Part shown: positions 47,014-53,859 of the stretch, piece by piece | How positions within the stretch are numbered: the stretch's first letter is position 1 | Layout: the number at the start of each line of letters is the position of its first letter | NCBI RefSeq assembly: GCF_001613045.1 | Contig: NZ_BDBP01000005.1 | Span: 62,001-126,000 of the forward strand | DNA: 64,000 nucleotides | Source: Nocardia lijiangensis NBRC 108240 | Lineage (GTDB): Bacteria; Actinomycetota; Actinomycetes; Mycobacteriales; Mycobacteriaceae | Reading direction: 5' to 3' | Made by a program: the position numbers and the translations under genes | The notes under the pieces: model-generated | Told to the model about the DNA's origin: nothing | Seen by the model: only the letters and a program-made list of their open reading frames with translations | The model's database searches: none

Positions 47014-47475
47014 ATGGCGCACCCGCACGACCCTTTCGCTCCCGCATTGCACACCGCGCACGTATGGCTACGGCGGATCACAGAGGACCTGGCCACCGAA
47101 GACCGCGCATTCGCATACCGACTGACGCGAGCGTGGCTGCATACCGTCCGCGATCGGCTCGACGTGGGAAGCGCGGCACACGTGAGCGCGCAACTGCCGG
47201 AGTTGTTGCGCGGCATCTTCTTCGAGGGGTGGGTGCCCGCCCACGTACCGGTCGCACACGATCCTTCGTCGTTTCTCCGGCAATTCGGGCAGGCAGCCGG
47301 GGTGAGTGAGGACGAGGCATACGGGTTGGTGTGGTTGGTGTCGGACGCCATGCGCGAGCTGCTCTCTCCCGGTGAGCTGGAACATGTGTGCACCCCCTTC
47401 CCCGACGCCCTGCGTGTGCTGCTTCTGGGTGCCTCCACTGGGCCGTCCGGGGAGGAGCCGGACGACGCCCGCTGA
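47014..47475 (+). CDS. DUF2267 protein (copy 1)
   Basis: This 153-residue protein is a DUF2267 domain. It shows HTAHVWLRRITEDLATEDRAF, then the conserved RAWLHTVRDRLDVGSAAHVSAQLPELLRG (split here across residues 47-75) and FFEGWVPAHVP. The domain is all-helical; its function is not established, and members often sit beside Usp, CBS and Hsp20 genes. ATG 47014 follows GAAGGA. A paralogue with the same opening is at 50135. Placement within the stress cluster suggests a role in the same response. Confidence 0.88.
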   Translation: MAHPHDPFAPALHTAHVWLRRITEDLATEDRAFAYRLTRAWLHTVRDRLDVGSAAHVSAQLPELLRGIFFEGWVPAHVPVAHDPSSFLRQFGQAAGVSEDEAYGLVWLVSDAMRELLSPGELEHVCTPFPDALRVLLLGASTGPSGEEPDDAR

Positions 47476-47664
47476 TCGAGAGGCAGGCGCGTGCCGCGGC
47501 TCCGCCGTACTGGGCGTCGGGGAGACTGCCCAAGCCTGTGATCACGCCGATCGCCAGCCCATAGCGTGCCCATTGCACCGGATGGCGGCTGATCGACTCG
47601 CGTATCGGCCCCAGGAGCGGTTCTCGTGGCTGCTCGTCGAGGTGGGACAGGACACCATTGCTTA

Positions 47665-47686
47665 CAAAACGGGTAGACCCGTATTG
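47665..47686. promoter_or_regulatory. TetR operator overlapping a leaderless-type promoter
   Basis: A 22-base palindrome, CAAAACGGGT-AG-ACCCGTATTG, has 9 of 10 arm positions matched and a perfect ACGGGT/ACCCGT centre. It ends eight bases before ATG 47694. With no ribosome site there, the transcript may be leaderless and the site would directly block transcription. Confidence 0.65.
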
Positions 47687-47693
47687 TATTTGT

Positions 47694-48278
47694 ATGAGCA
47701 CGCAGACCTCAGCCGGGCGGCCGCGCGACCAGCGCACGCACCGTGCGATTCTCGATGCAGCCGAAGGGCTGGTGATCGAACTCGGATATGCCGCGGCCTC
47801 GGTGACCGCGATCGCGACGCGGGCGGGGGTGGGTAAGGACGCGATCTATCGCCGCTGGTCCGGCAAACCGGAACTGATCTATGAGGCGCTGTTCACGACC
47901 GTCGACACGGGCCCGGTGCCCGACACCGGGACGTTGCGCGGCGATGTCACCGCCGTAGCTGCGGCGTTGATCGCGGAGTTCAGCACACCGGCCGCGGTGG
48001 CCGCGCTGCCGGGGTTGCTGGCCGATTTCGCCGCCGATCCGCAGCTGCGTGCGCAGGTGCGTAGCGCGTTCCTGGCCCCGGCCAAGGGGCGAATGGTGGA
48101 GATCTTCGATCGGGCCCGAGCGCGCGGGGAGCTCGATGGCGAGGTCGATGTCGAGTTGGTGCTCGACACGTTGGCCGGTGCGGTGTTCTTTCACCTGGGG
48201 CTGCTCGGTGAGCCGGTGACCGAGGCATTGGCCGAGCAGCTCGGCCGCATCGTGACCGCTGGGATCGGTGCGCGATGA
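47694..48278 (+). CDS. TetR-family repressor
   Basis: This 194-residue TetR protein has its HTH at residues about 15-60 (VTAIATRAGVGKDAIYRRWSGKPELIYEAL) and a TetR_C helical domain with VDVELVLDTLAGAVFFHLGL. The ATG at 47694 is preferred over an in-frame upstream codon because the operator palindrome lies in between. Its stop overlaps the ATG of the membrane gene by four bases (ATGA), so the repressor and its likely target form one autoregulated unit. This pair interrupts the stress cluster and may be a later insertion. Confidence 0.9.
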   Translation: MSTQTSAGRPRDQRTHRAILDAAEGLVIELGYAAASVTAIATRAGVGKDAIYRRWSGKPELIYEALFTTVDTGPVPDTGTLRGDVTAVAAALIAEFSTPAAVAALPGLLADFAADPQLRAQVRSAFLAPAKGRMVEIFDRARARGELDGEVDVELVLDTLAGAVFFHLGLLGEPVTEALAEQLGRIVTAGIGAR

Positions 48279-48652
48279 ACGTCTGGTTGATGGCTGCGGG
48301 CGTCGCCGCGGCCGCGGTGGCGGCAGTGCACGTCGTCGCCGGACACGTCGACCCGGTGCGTCCGCTGCTGGACAGCGCGCTGCCGGACGTCCCCAAGCGG
48401 ACACTGCACGTCGTATGGCATTGGGTCAGTGTCGATCTCGTGCTCGCCGCGCTCACCCTGATCGTATTGGCGGCGGCCGAACCGGTGGGCACCGAGCTGG
48501 TCGCGCTGCTGACCGCCATCCACTTCGCCGCCTACACAGTGGTGTTCGTGGTCATCGCGGCCGTGCTGCCGGGACCGTGGCGGCTGCTGCGACTTCCGCA
48601 GTGGATGCTGTTGGCTCCGATCGCCGTGCTGTCGTTGGCCGGTGCCGCATGA
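48275..48652 (+). CDS. Four-helix integral membrane protein
   Basis: This 125-residue protein has about four membrane segments (residues 3-22, 48-68, 73-97 and 105-124), with a conserved-looking HVVAGHVDPVRPLLDS loop after the first. I do not recognise a named family for certain; similar small proteins sit next to TetR genes in actinobacteria. It starts within the TetR stop codon and should be expressed with it. Possible roles are small-molecule efflux or membrane stress, both inference. Confidence 0.8.
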   Translation: MNVWLMAAGVAAAAVAAVHVVAGHVDPVRPLLDSALPDVPKRTLHVVWHWVSVDLVLAALTLIVLAAAEPVGTELVALLTAIHFAAYTVVFVVIAAVLPGPWRLLRLPQWMLLAPIAVLSLAGAA

Positions 48653-48965
48653 ACGCCGCCGAGCGGACGAGCCACGCCCGGTCGGCGGTGGGCAGCCAGG
48701 CGTCGTCGGGAATCGTCGTCGACCCGGGCCGGGCGAGCCGGTTGACGATCGAGTCGGGGACGCGTCGCCGCCACATCGCCGCCCAGGCGAACACCGGCGT
48801 AGGCGCGACGATCGGGACGACGCGCAGGTGGCGATCGCCCGGCGGCGGCATGCGCAGCCCGTAGAACGTCGCGGTGGTGGGATCGTCGGCGGTCTGGTCG
48901 AGGAAATGGTCGAAGCCCAGATTCGACCCGGCCCGATCAACCACGATGCCGAAGGTGGCCGTCAA
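48552..48965 (-). pseudogene. Remnant of a LysR-type regulator effector domain
   Basis: A minus-strand frame from 48965 reads DRAGSNLGFDHFLDQTADDP, then a hydrophobic block and HLRVVPIVAPTPVFAWAAMW, ending near AWLPTADRAWL. This resembles the C-terminal half of a LysR substrate-binding domain. No HTH or first half is present upstream, where the Hsp20 promoter lies. The last 35 residues before 48552 are antisense to the membrane gene and probably not native. It is a truncated relic; the family call is moderately sure. Confidence 0.4.
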
Positions 48966-49012
48966 CTCGTCGACGAGGCGGCGTCGGCAATGGCGGACGA
49001 ACGGCCCTTTCA

Positions 49013-49032
49013 GTCGGGTCGGCAGTCCCTAG
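49013..49032 (-). promoter_or_regulatory. DosR-like box upstream of hsp20
   Basis: Minus-strand CTAGGGACTGCCGACCCGAC matches 13 of 20 consensus positions, with an intact GGGACT half-site and a CCCGA partner. It lies 61 bases before ATG 49093, a typical distance for hspX-type promoters. Confidence 0.5.
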
Positions 49033-49092
49033 TGCCGACCATCGGAGACCTGGTCGAATCGGAGGGTCCGAACTCGAGCACAGGAGCCGATC

Positions 49093-49524
49093 ATGAGCCT
49101 GCTTCCTGCACATCGTCCTCACTCGCTGTTTCCCGACCTGACCGAGTGGCTGACCGGGTTCCCCGCGGTGGAGAACCTGCGCCCGCTCGTCGGGGGTCAC
49201 CTGATCAAGGTCGAAGACGAACTCACCGAGGGCAAGTACCTGGTACGCGCGGAGTTGCCCGGTCTCGATCCCGACAAGGACGTCGAGGTCGTCGTGCGCG
49301 ACGGCGTGCTCACCATCAAAGCCGAGCGCAGTGAGCGCCACGAGACCAAGGGCCGCACCGAATTCAGCTACGGCTCGTTCGCCCGTTCGGTGTCGCTGCC
49401 CGCGGGCGCGAACGAAGACGGCACCACCGCCACCTACGACAAGGGCATTCTCACCGTCTCGGTCCCGGTCACCACGACGCAGGCCCCGCAGGGAAAGCGT
49501 GTGTCCATCACCTCGGGCGAGTGA
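49093..49524 (+). CDS. Small heat-shock protein Hsp20 / alpha-crystallin (HspX-like)
   Basis: This 143-residue alpha-crystallin protein should act as an ATP-independent chaperone forming oligomers. The domain runs from about 37 to 135: LIKVEDELTEGKYLVRAELPG, then the DGVLTIKAER strand, the SYGSFARSVSLP loop and the TATYDKGILTVSVP end. The close form in M. tuberculosis is HspX/Acr (Rv2031c), the best-known DosR target. ATG 49093 follows CAGGAG. The opening MSLLPAHRPHSLFPDLTEWL matches the mycobacterial style. It leads a run with the CBS and DUF2267 genes. Confidence 0.93.
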   Translation: MSLLPAHRPHSLFPDLTEWLTGFPAVENLRPLVGGHLIKVEDELTEGKYLVRAELPGLDPDKDVEVVVRDGVLTIKAERSERHETKGRTEFSYGSFARSVSLPAGANEDGTTATYDKGILTVSVPVTTTQAPQGKRVSITSGE

Positions 49525-49600
49525 CCACAGACACCACGCCGGGCGGTGTCCTTGTTCGACCACCCGGCTGCACTCGAGGCGAACAGAGAGGAGACCTGCC

Positions 49601-50068
49601 GTGACCACAGCTCAGATGATCATGCATTCCGAGGTGGCCTGTCTCAGCGTGCGCGACACCATGCAGACCGCGGCACAGCGGATGCATCAATTGGATGTGG
49701 GCGCACTGCCGATCTGCGATGGGGAAGGGCATCCGGTCGGCATAGTCACCGACCGCGACATCGTCGTCAAATGCATTGCCCTGGGCCATACTCCGCACAC
49801 CACCACGGCCGGTGAGCTGGCTCAAGGCGCGGAAGGACTGCACACCGTCGACGCCGGTGACGATATCGGCGACGCGTTGGCGCTGATGCGGCGCTATCAG
49901 ATCCGGCGGCTGCCGGTGACCGATCATGGACGCCTCGTCGGCATCATCACCGAAGCCGATCTAGCGCGCGAAATGCCCGATAAGACGGTGGGGGAGTTCG
50001 TCGAAGCAGTGTGCGCACAGCACCTTCCGGCCGCAGCCTCCGAGACCACCGACCCTGGCACGCCCTGA
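49601..50068 (+). CDS. Tandem CBS-domain protein (Hrp1-like)
   Basis: This 155-residue protein consists of two CBS motifs (about 8-68 and 75-135): MQTAAQRMHQLDVGALPICD, GIVTDRDIVVKCIA, and then DALALMRRYQIRRLPVTDHGRLVGIITEADLA in two parts. It matches M. tuberculosis Hrp1 (Rv2626c), a DosR-induced protein that may bind adenine nucleotides. The GTG at 49601 has GAGAGGAG upstream; its first codons (TTAQMIMH) fit the family start. It follows hsp20 by 76 bases on the same strand. Target enzymes are unknown. Confidence 0.9.
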   Translation: MTTAQMIMHSEVACLSVRDTMQTAAQRMHQLDVGALPICDGEGHPVGIVTDRDIVVKCIALGHTPHTTTAGELAQGAEGLHTVDAGDDIGDALALMRRYQIRRLPVTDHGRLVGIITEADLAREMPDKTVGEFVEAVCAQHLPAAASETTDPGTP

Positions 50069-50134
50069 CGACCGCCGCAAACGGCCCTCGGCGCGCCTCT
50101 CGAAGCGGGCCCGCCCCAGAGCCGAGGAGGATAT

Positions 50135-50812
50135 ATGTCCCAACACGAAGATCCACTTGCTGGCTGCGTGCAAACCGCGCATATATGGCTGCGCGCCATC
50201 GCCGAGCACCTCGACACCGACGATCGCTTCTATGCATTGCGGGCAATGCGGGCGTGGATGCACACCGTGCGCGACCGGATCGGCGTCGGCAGCTCGGCGC
50301 ATCTATCGGCCCAGCTACCCGAGATCCTGCGGGGCACCTATTACGAGGGCTGGGTGCCGAGCCACGTACCGGTGCACCACTCGGCGAGTGAGTTCGTCGC
50401 ACAGTTCGCCCGCGAGGCGGGAATCGAACCCGACAAGGTTCCGCAAGTCGCCGGGGCGGTCACCGCCGCTCTGGAGGAGCTGTTCTCACCAGGGATGCTC
50501 GGCCGCATCTTCTCAGCCCTGCCGATGCCGTTGCGCCACTTGCTGCGCGGGGCGGGCGAGATCAGAGGCGGCGACGGTGACGGCAGCGCGCCGCAGGCGC
50601 AAGGCCGCCCGCGGTCATCTGAGGCCAGCCGGGTCGGCGAACTCGAGGAGCGCGTGCGTGTACTGGCCGACGCGGTCGCCGTGCTTGCCGGCGGGATCGA
50701 ACGCCTGCCGATCGATGAAACCGACGACCTTCGCATGACTGCCGCCGCACAACAAGCACACCGCATGCTCTTGGCCGAAGGCATGCTCGGCGGCACCGCC
50801 GGGCAGCGGTGA
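50135..50812 (+). CDS. DUF2267 protein with C-terminal extension (copy 2)
   Basis: This 225-residue protein has a DUF2267 domain (about 1-130, QTAHIWLRAIAEHLDTDDRF, VGSSAHLSAQLPEILRG, YEGWVPSHVPVHH). A low-complexity Gly/Asp linker follows, then a helical tail with a likely coiled coil (GELEERVRVLADAVAVLAGG). The first 120 residues are clearly paralogous to the protein at 47014; the tail is unique to this copy. ATG 50135 follows GAGGAGGATAT. It ends the hsp20-CBS run. Function unknown. Confidence 0.88.
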   Translation: MSQHEDPLAGCVQTAHIWLRAIAEHLDTDDRFYALRAMRAWMHTVRDRIGVGSSAHLSAQLPEILRGTYYEGWVPSHVPVHHSASEFVAQFAREAGIEPDKVPQVAGAVTAALEELFSPGMLGRIFSALPMPLRHLLRGAGEIRGGDGDGSAPQAQGRPRSSEASRVGELEERVRVLADAVAVLAGGIERLPIDETDDLRMTAAAQQAHRMLLAEGMLGGTAGQR

Positions 50813-51152
50813 GCCCTGCGACGGCCGTCGGGTTGCCACTGCTCAGCCGCGGTATCGGCAGGGCTCTTTCGGGTCGTTCGATGATCAGGGGACCGGCTCG
50901 GGGCGCTGACCTGCGCTGGTGCCGCGGTCGATGGGATGGTCGCAGCCTTCGACTGAAGTCCCGGGCGCTCCGTTGACCTTCCTTGCGCTGAACCGGCGGC
51001 ACCCTGGGAGGTGGCCGGGCGTGCATGTCCTCGTCTGCACCCGTCGCGGTAGCGACCGGCGCGACCTCGATCTCGGTGCCAGGGCTTGTACGGAGCATGT
51101 CGAGCCAGTTGTCGCGCTCAGTGATCCGACACTGCCCGCGGAAGTCACCGCG
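50813..51152. other. Convergent intergenic region with a stem and an orphan box
   Basis: No gene is seen in these 340 bases between two convergent genes. An inverted repeat with perfect 8-base arms (AGCCCTGC near 50814, GCAGGGCT near 50867) could be part of a terminator or a structured RNA. A DosR-like site is at 50946-50965. Confidence 0.4.
50946..50965 (+). promoter_or_regulatory. Orphan DosR-like box
   Basis: GACTGAAGTCCCG matches 12 of 20 consensus positions, with an intact AAGTCCC half-site and GACT opposite it. No gene starts downstream in either direction within 300 bases, as both neighbours end here. Confidence 0.35.
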
Positions 51153-51923
51153 TCAGGGTTGCTCGACGCTCGGTGCGAGCAACCCGGCTCCCGGCTCGGT
51201 TGCGGCCGAATCGGGGGCACTGGTTTCCCCGATGGGGTGTGCGTGGTTTTCCACGCGTTGCTTGATGCCGTAGAGCATTTTTCGTTCCATGACCAAGCTG
51301 GCGGGCTCCATGAGCAGCTGATAGGCCCACCGGCCCATTAGGGAGCGGTTCGCGGTGGTGATTCTGTTGCGGCTGACCAGCCGCGTGCCTGCTCGATCGG
51401 GGTACAGGCCGAAAGCCCATACCCAGTTGCCGTCCTCGGAAGCGAACACGAGCGCGCTTGCTCGGTCGCAGACCGCAACCCGCATCTGCGGTCCACTCGG
51501 GCTGAGCGGCAAACTTTCCCCGACACTGAGGTTTTGGTACTGCGGCAGGATCGTATCGGCGCTGTGCATGTCCAATCCGAGCAGGTTCTCGACCCAATCG
51601 TAGGTGTATGCGCCGCCACGGCCGGGTCCGATCTGAACCAGCCACGGCCAAATCTGCTCAGGCGCGGCGGAAATGGTGATCGCGCGGGTGGCTACGAGAT
51701 CGGGTTGGGGCATCAATTCGTCGCCGGGCATACCGCGCTGCACCTCGGTGGTGCTGGCACCCCAGTGCAGACAACGCTCCCGGCCCAGCAGCCGGTAACC
51801 GGCGATCATCGCGGCAAGCCCGGCTCCAGCACCCGCCAACGTCGCGACTGCCGTGCGTGCGCGCATCCGCAATGGATGGACCGGCCCTGCCATAGCGCAG
51901 GTCGTCATCGAAAACGGCTTCAT
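51153..51923 (-). CDS. SRPBCC-fold protein with N-terminal membrane anchor
   Basis: This 256-residue protein has a short hydrophobic segment (about residues 25-45, AVATLAGAGAGLAAMIAG) followed by a START/SRPBCC-like lipid-binding domain: AAPEQIWPWLVQIGPGRGGAYTY, then YDWVENLLGLDMHSAD and a GTRLVSRNRITT strand. Such proteins bind lipids or polyketides in a helix-grip pocket; the ligand is unknown. Several in-frame starts exist (ATG 51923, 51908, 51893, 51866). The true N-terminus is uncertain, but the domain is unaffected. It converges with the DUF2267 gene. Confidence 0.75.
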   Translation of the reverse strand: MKPFSMTTCAMAGPVHPLRMRARTAVATLAGAGAGLAAMIAGYRLLGRERCLHWGASTTEVQRGMPGDELMPQPDLVATRAITISAAPEQIWPWLVQIGPGRGGAYTYDWVENLLGLDMHSADTILPQYQNLSVGESLPLSPSGPQMRVAVCDRASALVFASEDGNWVWAFGLYPDRAGTRLVSRNRITTANRSLMGRWAYQLLMEPASLVMERKMLYGIKQRVENHAHPIGETSAPDSAATEPGAGLLAPSVEQP

Positions 51924-52039
51924 ACAGCGAGCCTGCCGTGAATGCACGCGCGCCAGCCAGGGTCTTTCGCCTTCAGCGTTGTTGACTTTCGCCGAGGACC
52001 AGCTACCGGGGAACCTAAACCCGAGGCCTGAGGCAGCGT

Positions 52040-52204
52040 TCAGCCAGCAGATTCGCTGCTGGAACTGCGAGTGAGTTCGTCGGCTCCCTCCTTGCGGCAC
52101 GGTCCGCAGAACAATTGCGGCATCTGCGGAGTCCACGGATCAGGGATGTTGAACGCCGCGAGCCGCCGCAATTCGGAACCATCGACGTCGAGGATCACCG
52201 TCAT
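52040..52204 (-). CDS. Possible small protein in a 645-base gap
   Basis: ATG 52204 opens a 54-codon frame: MTVILDVDGSELRRLAAFNI, then PDPWTPQMPQLFCGPCRKEG and a Ser-rich tail. An AAGGA lies about ten bases upstream. The CxxC with nearby charged residues could bind metal. The wider region (51924-52568) has several other short frames but none as regular. There is no family match that I can name, and the gap may hold only relics. Confidence 0.35.
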   Translation of the reverse strand: MTVILDVDGSELRRLAAFNIPDPWTPQMPQLFCGPCRKEGADELTRSSSSESAG

Positions 52205-52568
52205 GACGTGCCGGTCCTTGTCGGTGGCTCCGCAACCCTGTCTATTGGACCGACAGCGGGCTCGAGCACGGCCGACCTGGAAGGCGGTGCGCGGAATCCG
52301 ATTGGCATTGAGCCGAAATGACCCCCGCCGCCCTGCCTTCGGTGTGGCGCTGTACGTCGATTTCGCTGCGACACCGGCGGATTGGGCCACCTACCGCCGC
52401 GAGTGGTGCGGCCCTCTGCAGTAGCAGCGTGGACTCCGGCCGCGACCGCGGCGACGGACTGGATCTCCACCAGGTGTACCCGTGCGGCCGATGTGCTTGA
52501 TGACTGCAAGGCAGCCGACGGGCCTATAGCCGCACAATTCGATTGGTGGCGAGCTTGTCGACGCATCG

Positions 52569-53225
52569 TCAGGAGCTCGGCCCGGCGGGTGTTTGCACGG
52601 CTATTTCGCCGCCCAGTTCATAGCCGCCACTGAGCTGCAGTCCGTCACCGCTCCAGAACCGTCCGGGGTCATACCAGTTGGGGCTTCGGTGTTGCGGCAG
52701 CAGTCCCATCGACTGGTAGGTCGCGGCCACGATCTCCGCGCAGTACGCGCTTTCCAGCTCCTGGGCGGCCGCTCGGCTCGATCGGCGTCGTGGGAGCCGT
52801 ACTCGGCCGCGTAGCCAGCGTCCGGCGAGACCGGCAGTGGAAGGGAAGGGGGTTCCGTCGAGTCGGGCGATGGTGCGCAGCAAGCTGTCTTCCATCTCTT
52901 GGGTTGCCGGACGGTTCAATTGGCGCAACCAGGCCTGCTGACCGTAGCGGTGTGCCCACACCAGTACCGCGTCGCGCAGGTTGTGCAACTGGACGCCGCG
53001 GTGCGCGACTCCGGTCCACATGTCGGGCAGTGATCGGCCGAGCTCCGCGTGCCAGATCAGCGCGGGCAGATCGTCGAGTACGACCGACATGCCGACATGG
53101 TTCACCGGACTGTTCGTCGTCATCCGAATCGCACGGTCGGCTGCCGAATGACCGCGGAACAGCCAGATGTCGCCAGTTCTGGTGATCTCGAGCGCTCGAT
53201 CGAGACTGATGCTCGTACCCGTCAT
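52569..53225 (-). CDS. Permuted papain-like (YiiX-type) amidase/peptidase
   Basis: This 218-residue protein resembles circularly permuted NlpC/P60-like enzymes. The GDIWLFRGHSAADRAIR opening, the His-containing VNHVGMSVVLDD strand and a later Cys in ESAYCAEIVAATYQSMGL are in the order expected for that fold, with His and Cys as likely catalytic residues. Such proteins cleave amide or ester bonds in lipids or peptides. The start at 53225 is only 18 bases from the divergent small gene at 53244, so both mRNAs may be leaderless. The substrate is unknown. Confidence 0.72.
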   Translation of the reverse strand: MTGTSISLDRALEITRTGDIWLFRGHSAADRAIRMTTNSPVNHVGMSVVLDDLPALIWHAELGRSLPDMWTGVAHRGVQLHNLRDAVLVWAHRYGQQAWLRQLNRPATQEMEDSLLRTIARLDGTPFPSTAGLAGRWLRGRVRLPRRRSSRAAAQELESAYCAEIVAATYQSMGLLPQHRSPNWYDPGRFWSGDGLQLSGGYELGGEIAVQTPAGPSS

Positions 53226-53243
53226 GGACGTAGCCTATGCGGT

Positions 53244-53480
53244 ATGAGGTGGTGGAAGGCAGTGGGTTTGGCGGGCGCGGCCGGTGTGGTCGCGACCGGT
53301 GTGGTGGTCGTGCGCGCTGAGCGCCGTCGCCGTGCCTACACTCCGGACCAGGTCCGCGAACAACTGCACATGCGATTCGCTCAGGTGACCTCGTCCGAAG
53401 CGGCCGCCGAAACCGCCGCGCCAGTGACTCGGGAAGCCGTCGGCATCCGCAGGCGTATCCGCCGTTTGTTTCAGCGGTGA
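53244..53480 (+). CDS. Small single-span membrane protein
   Basis: This 78-residue protein has an N-terminal membrane span (about residues 6-25, VGLAGAAGVVATGVVVV) followed by a basic stretch RAERRRRAYTPDQVREQLHMR and a polar tail ending RRIRRLFQR. Positive charges after the span predict a cytoplasmic C-terminus. It has the form of small actinobacterial membrane-anchored proteins of unknown role. Its ATG is 18 bases from the divergent amidase gene, leaving almost no room for a leader. Confidence 0.7.
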   Translation: MRWWKAVGLAGAAGVVATGVVVVRAERRRRAYTPDQVREQLHMRFAQVTSSEAAAETAAPVTREAVGIRRRIRRLFQR

Positions 53481-53489
53481 CTACAGCGT

Positions 53490-53658
53490 TCAGGCGATAG
53501 ACGGCGCCCGTCGCAAGTTCCTCGCCGGCGACCGGTTGGACATGCAAAAACTCGGCGTCGACCGGTCAACGCTGTTCCGCTGGGTCGGCAATCGCGACCG
53601 GCTGCTCGCGACCGTGCTGTGGTCGCTCGCCGAGCCGACATACCGCGCCGCGGTGGCG
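53490..53658 (+). repeat. Partial duplicate of the tetR gene at 60258-60438
   Basis: About 169 bases here are almost identical to 60258-60438, which encodes the HTH and start of the next helix of the TetR protein at 60223. The copy has a 12-base in-frame deletion (GCCGCCGAACTC missing near 53550) and scattered changes at its left end. It begins inside no gene of its own and ends in a pentapeptide-repeat relic. It is a fragment left by duplication and deletion. Confidence 0.85.
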
Positions 53659-53660
53659 AC

Positions 53661-53750
53661 GCGAACCTCACCGAGGCGAATCTGACCGGCGTGAAGTACG
53701 ACGCCAGCACGCAGGGGCCGGTGGGATTCACCCCTCCACCATCGCGGTGA
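53661..53750 (+). pseudogene. C-terminal relic of a pentapeptide-repeat protein
   Basis: The frame ANLTEANLTGVKYDASTQ followed by GPVGFTPPPSR and a stop at 53748 has the A(N/D)LxxANL pentapeptide rhythm and the usual ending of such proteins. It joins directly to the tetR fragment at 53658. Only the last two repeats survive. Confidence 0.55.
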
Positions 53751-53859
53751 TCGTGCCCCAGCGCGTCGCGAGTGGCGTGATTATGGGCTACCCACTCGGA
53801 CCCTGGTCGCACTGGCCTCGACGGGGTGGTGTCGGTGGGTATCGGTAGCGTCGGGTGCT

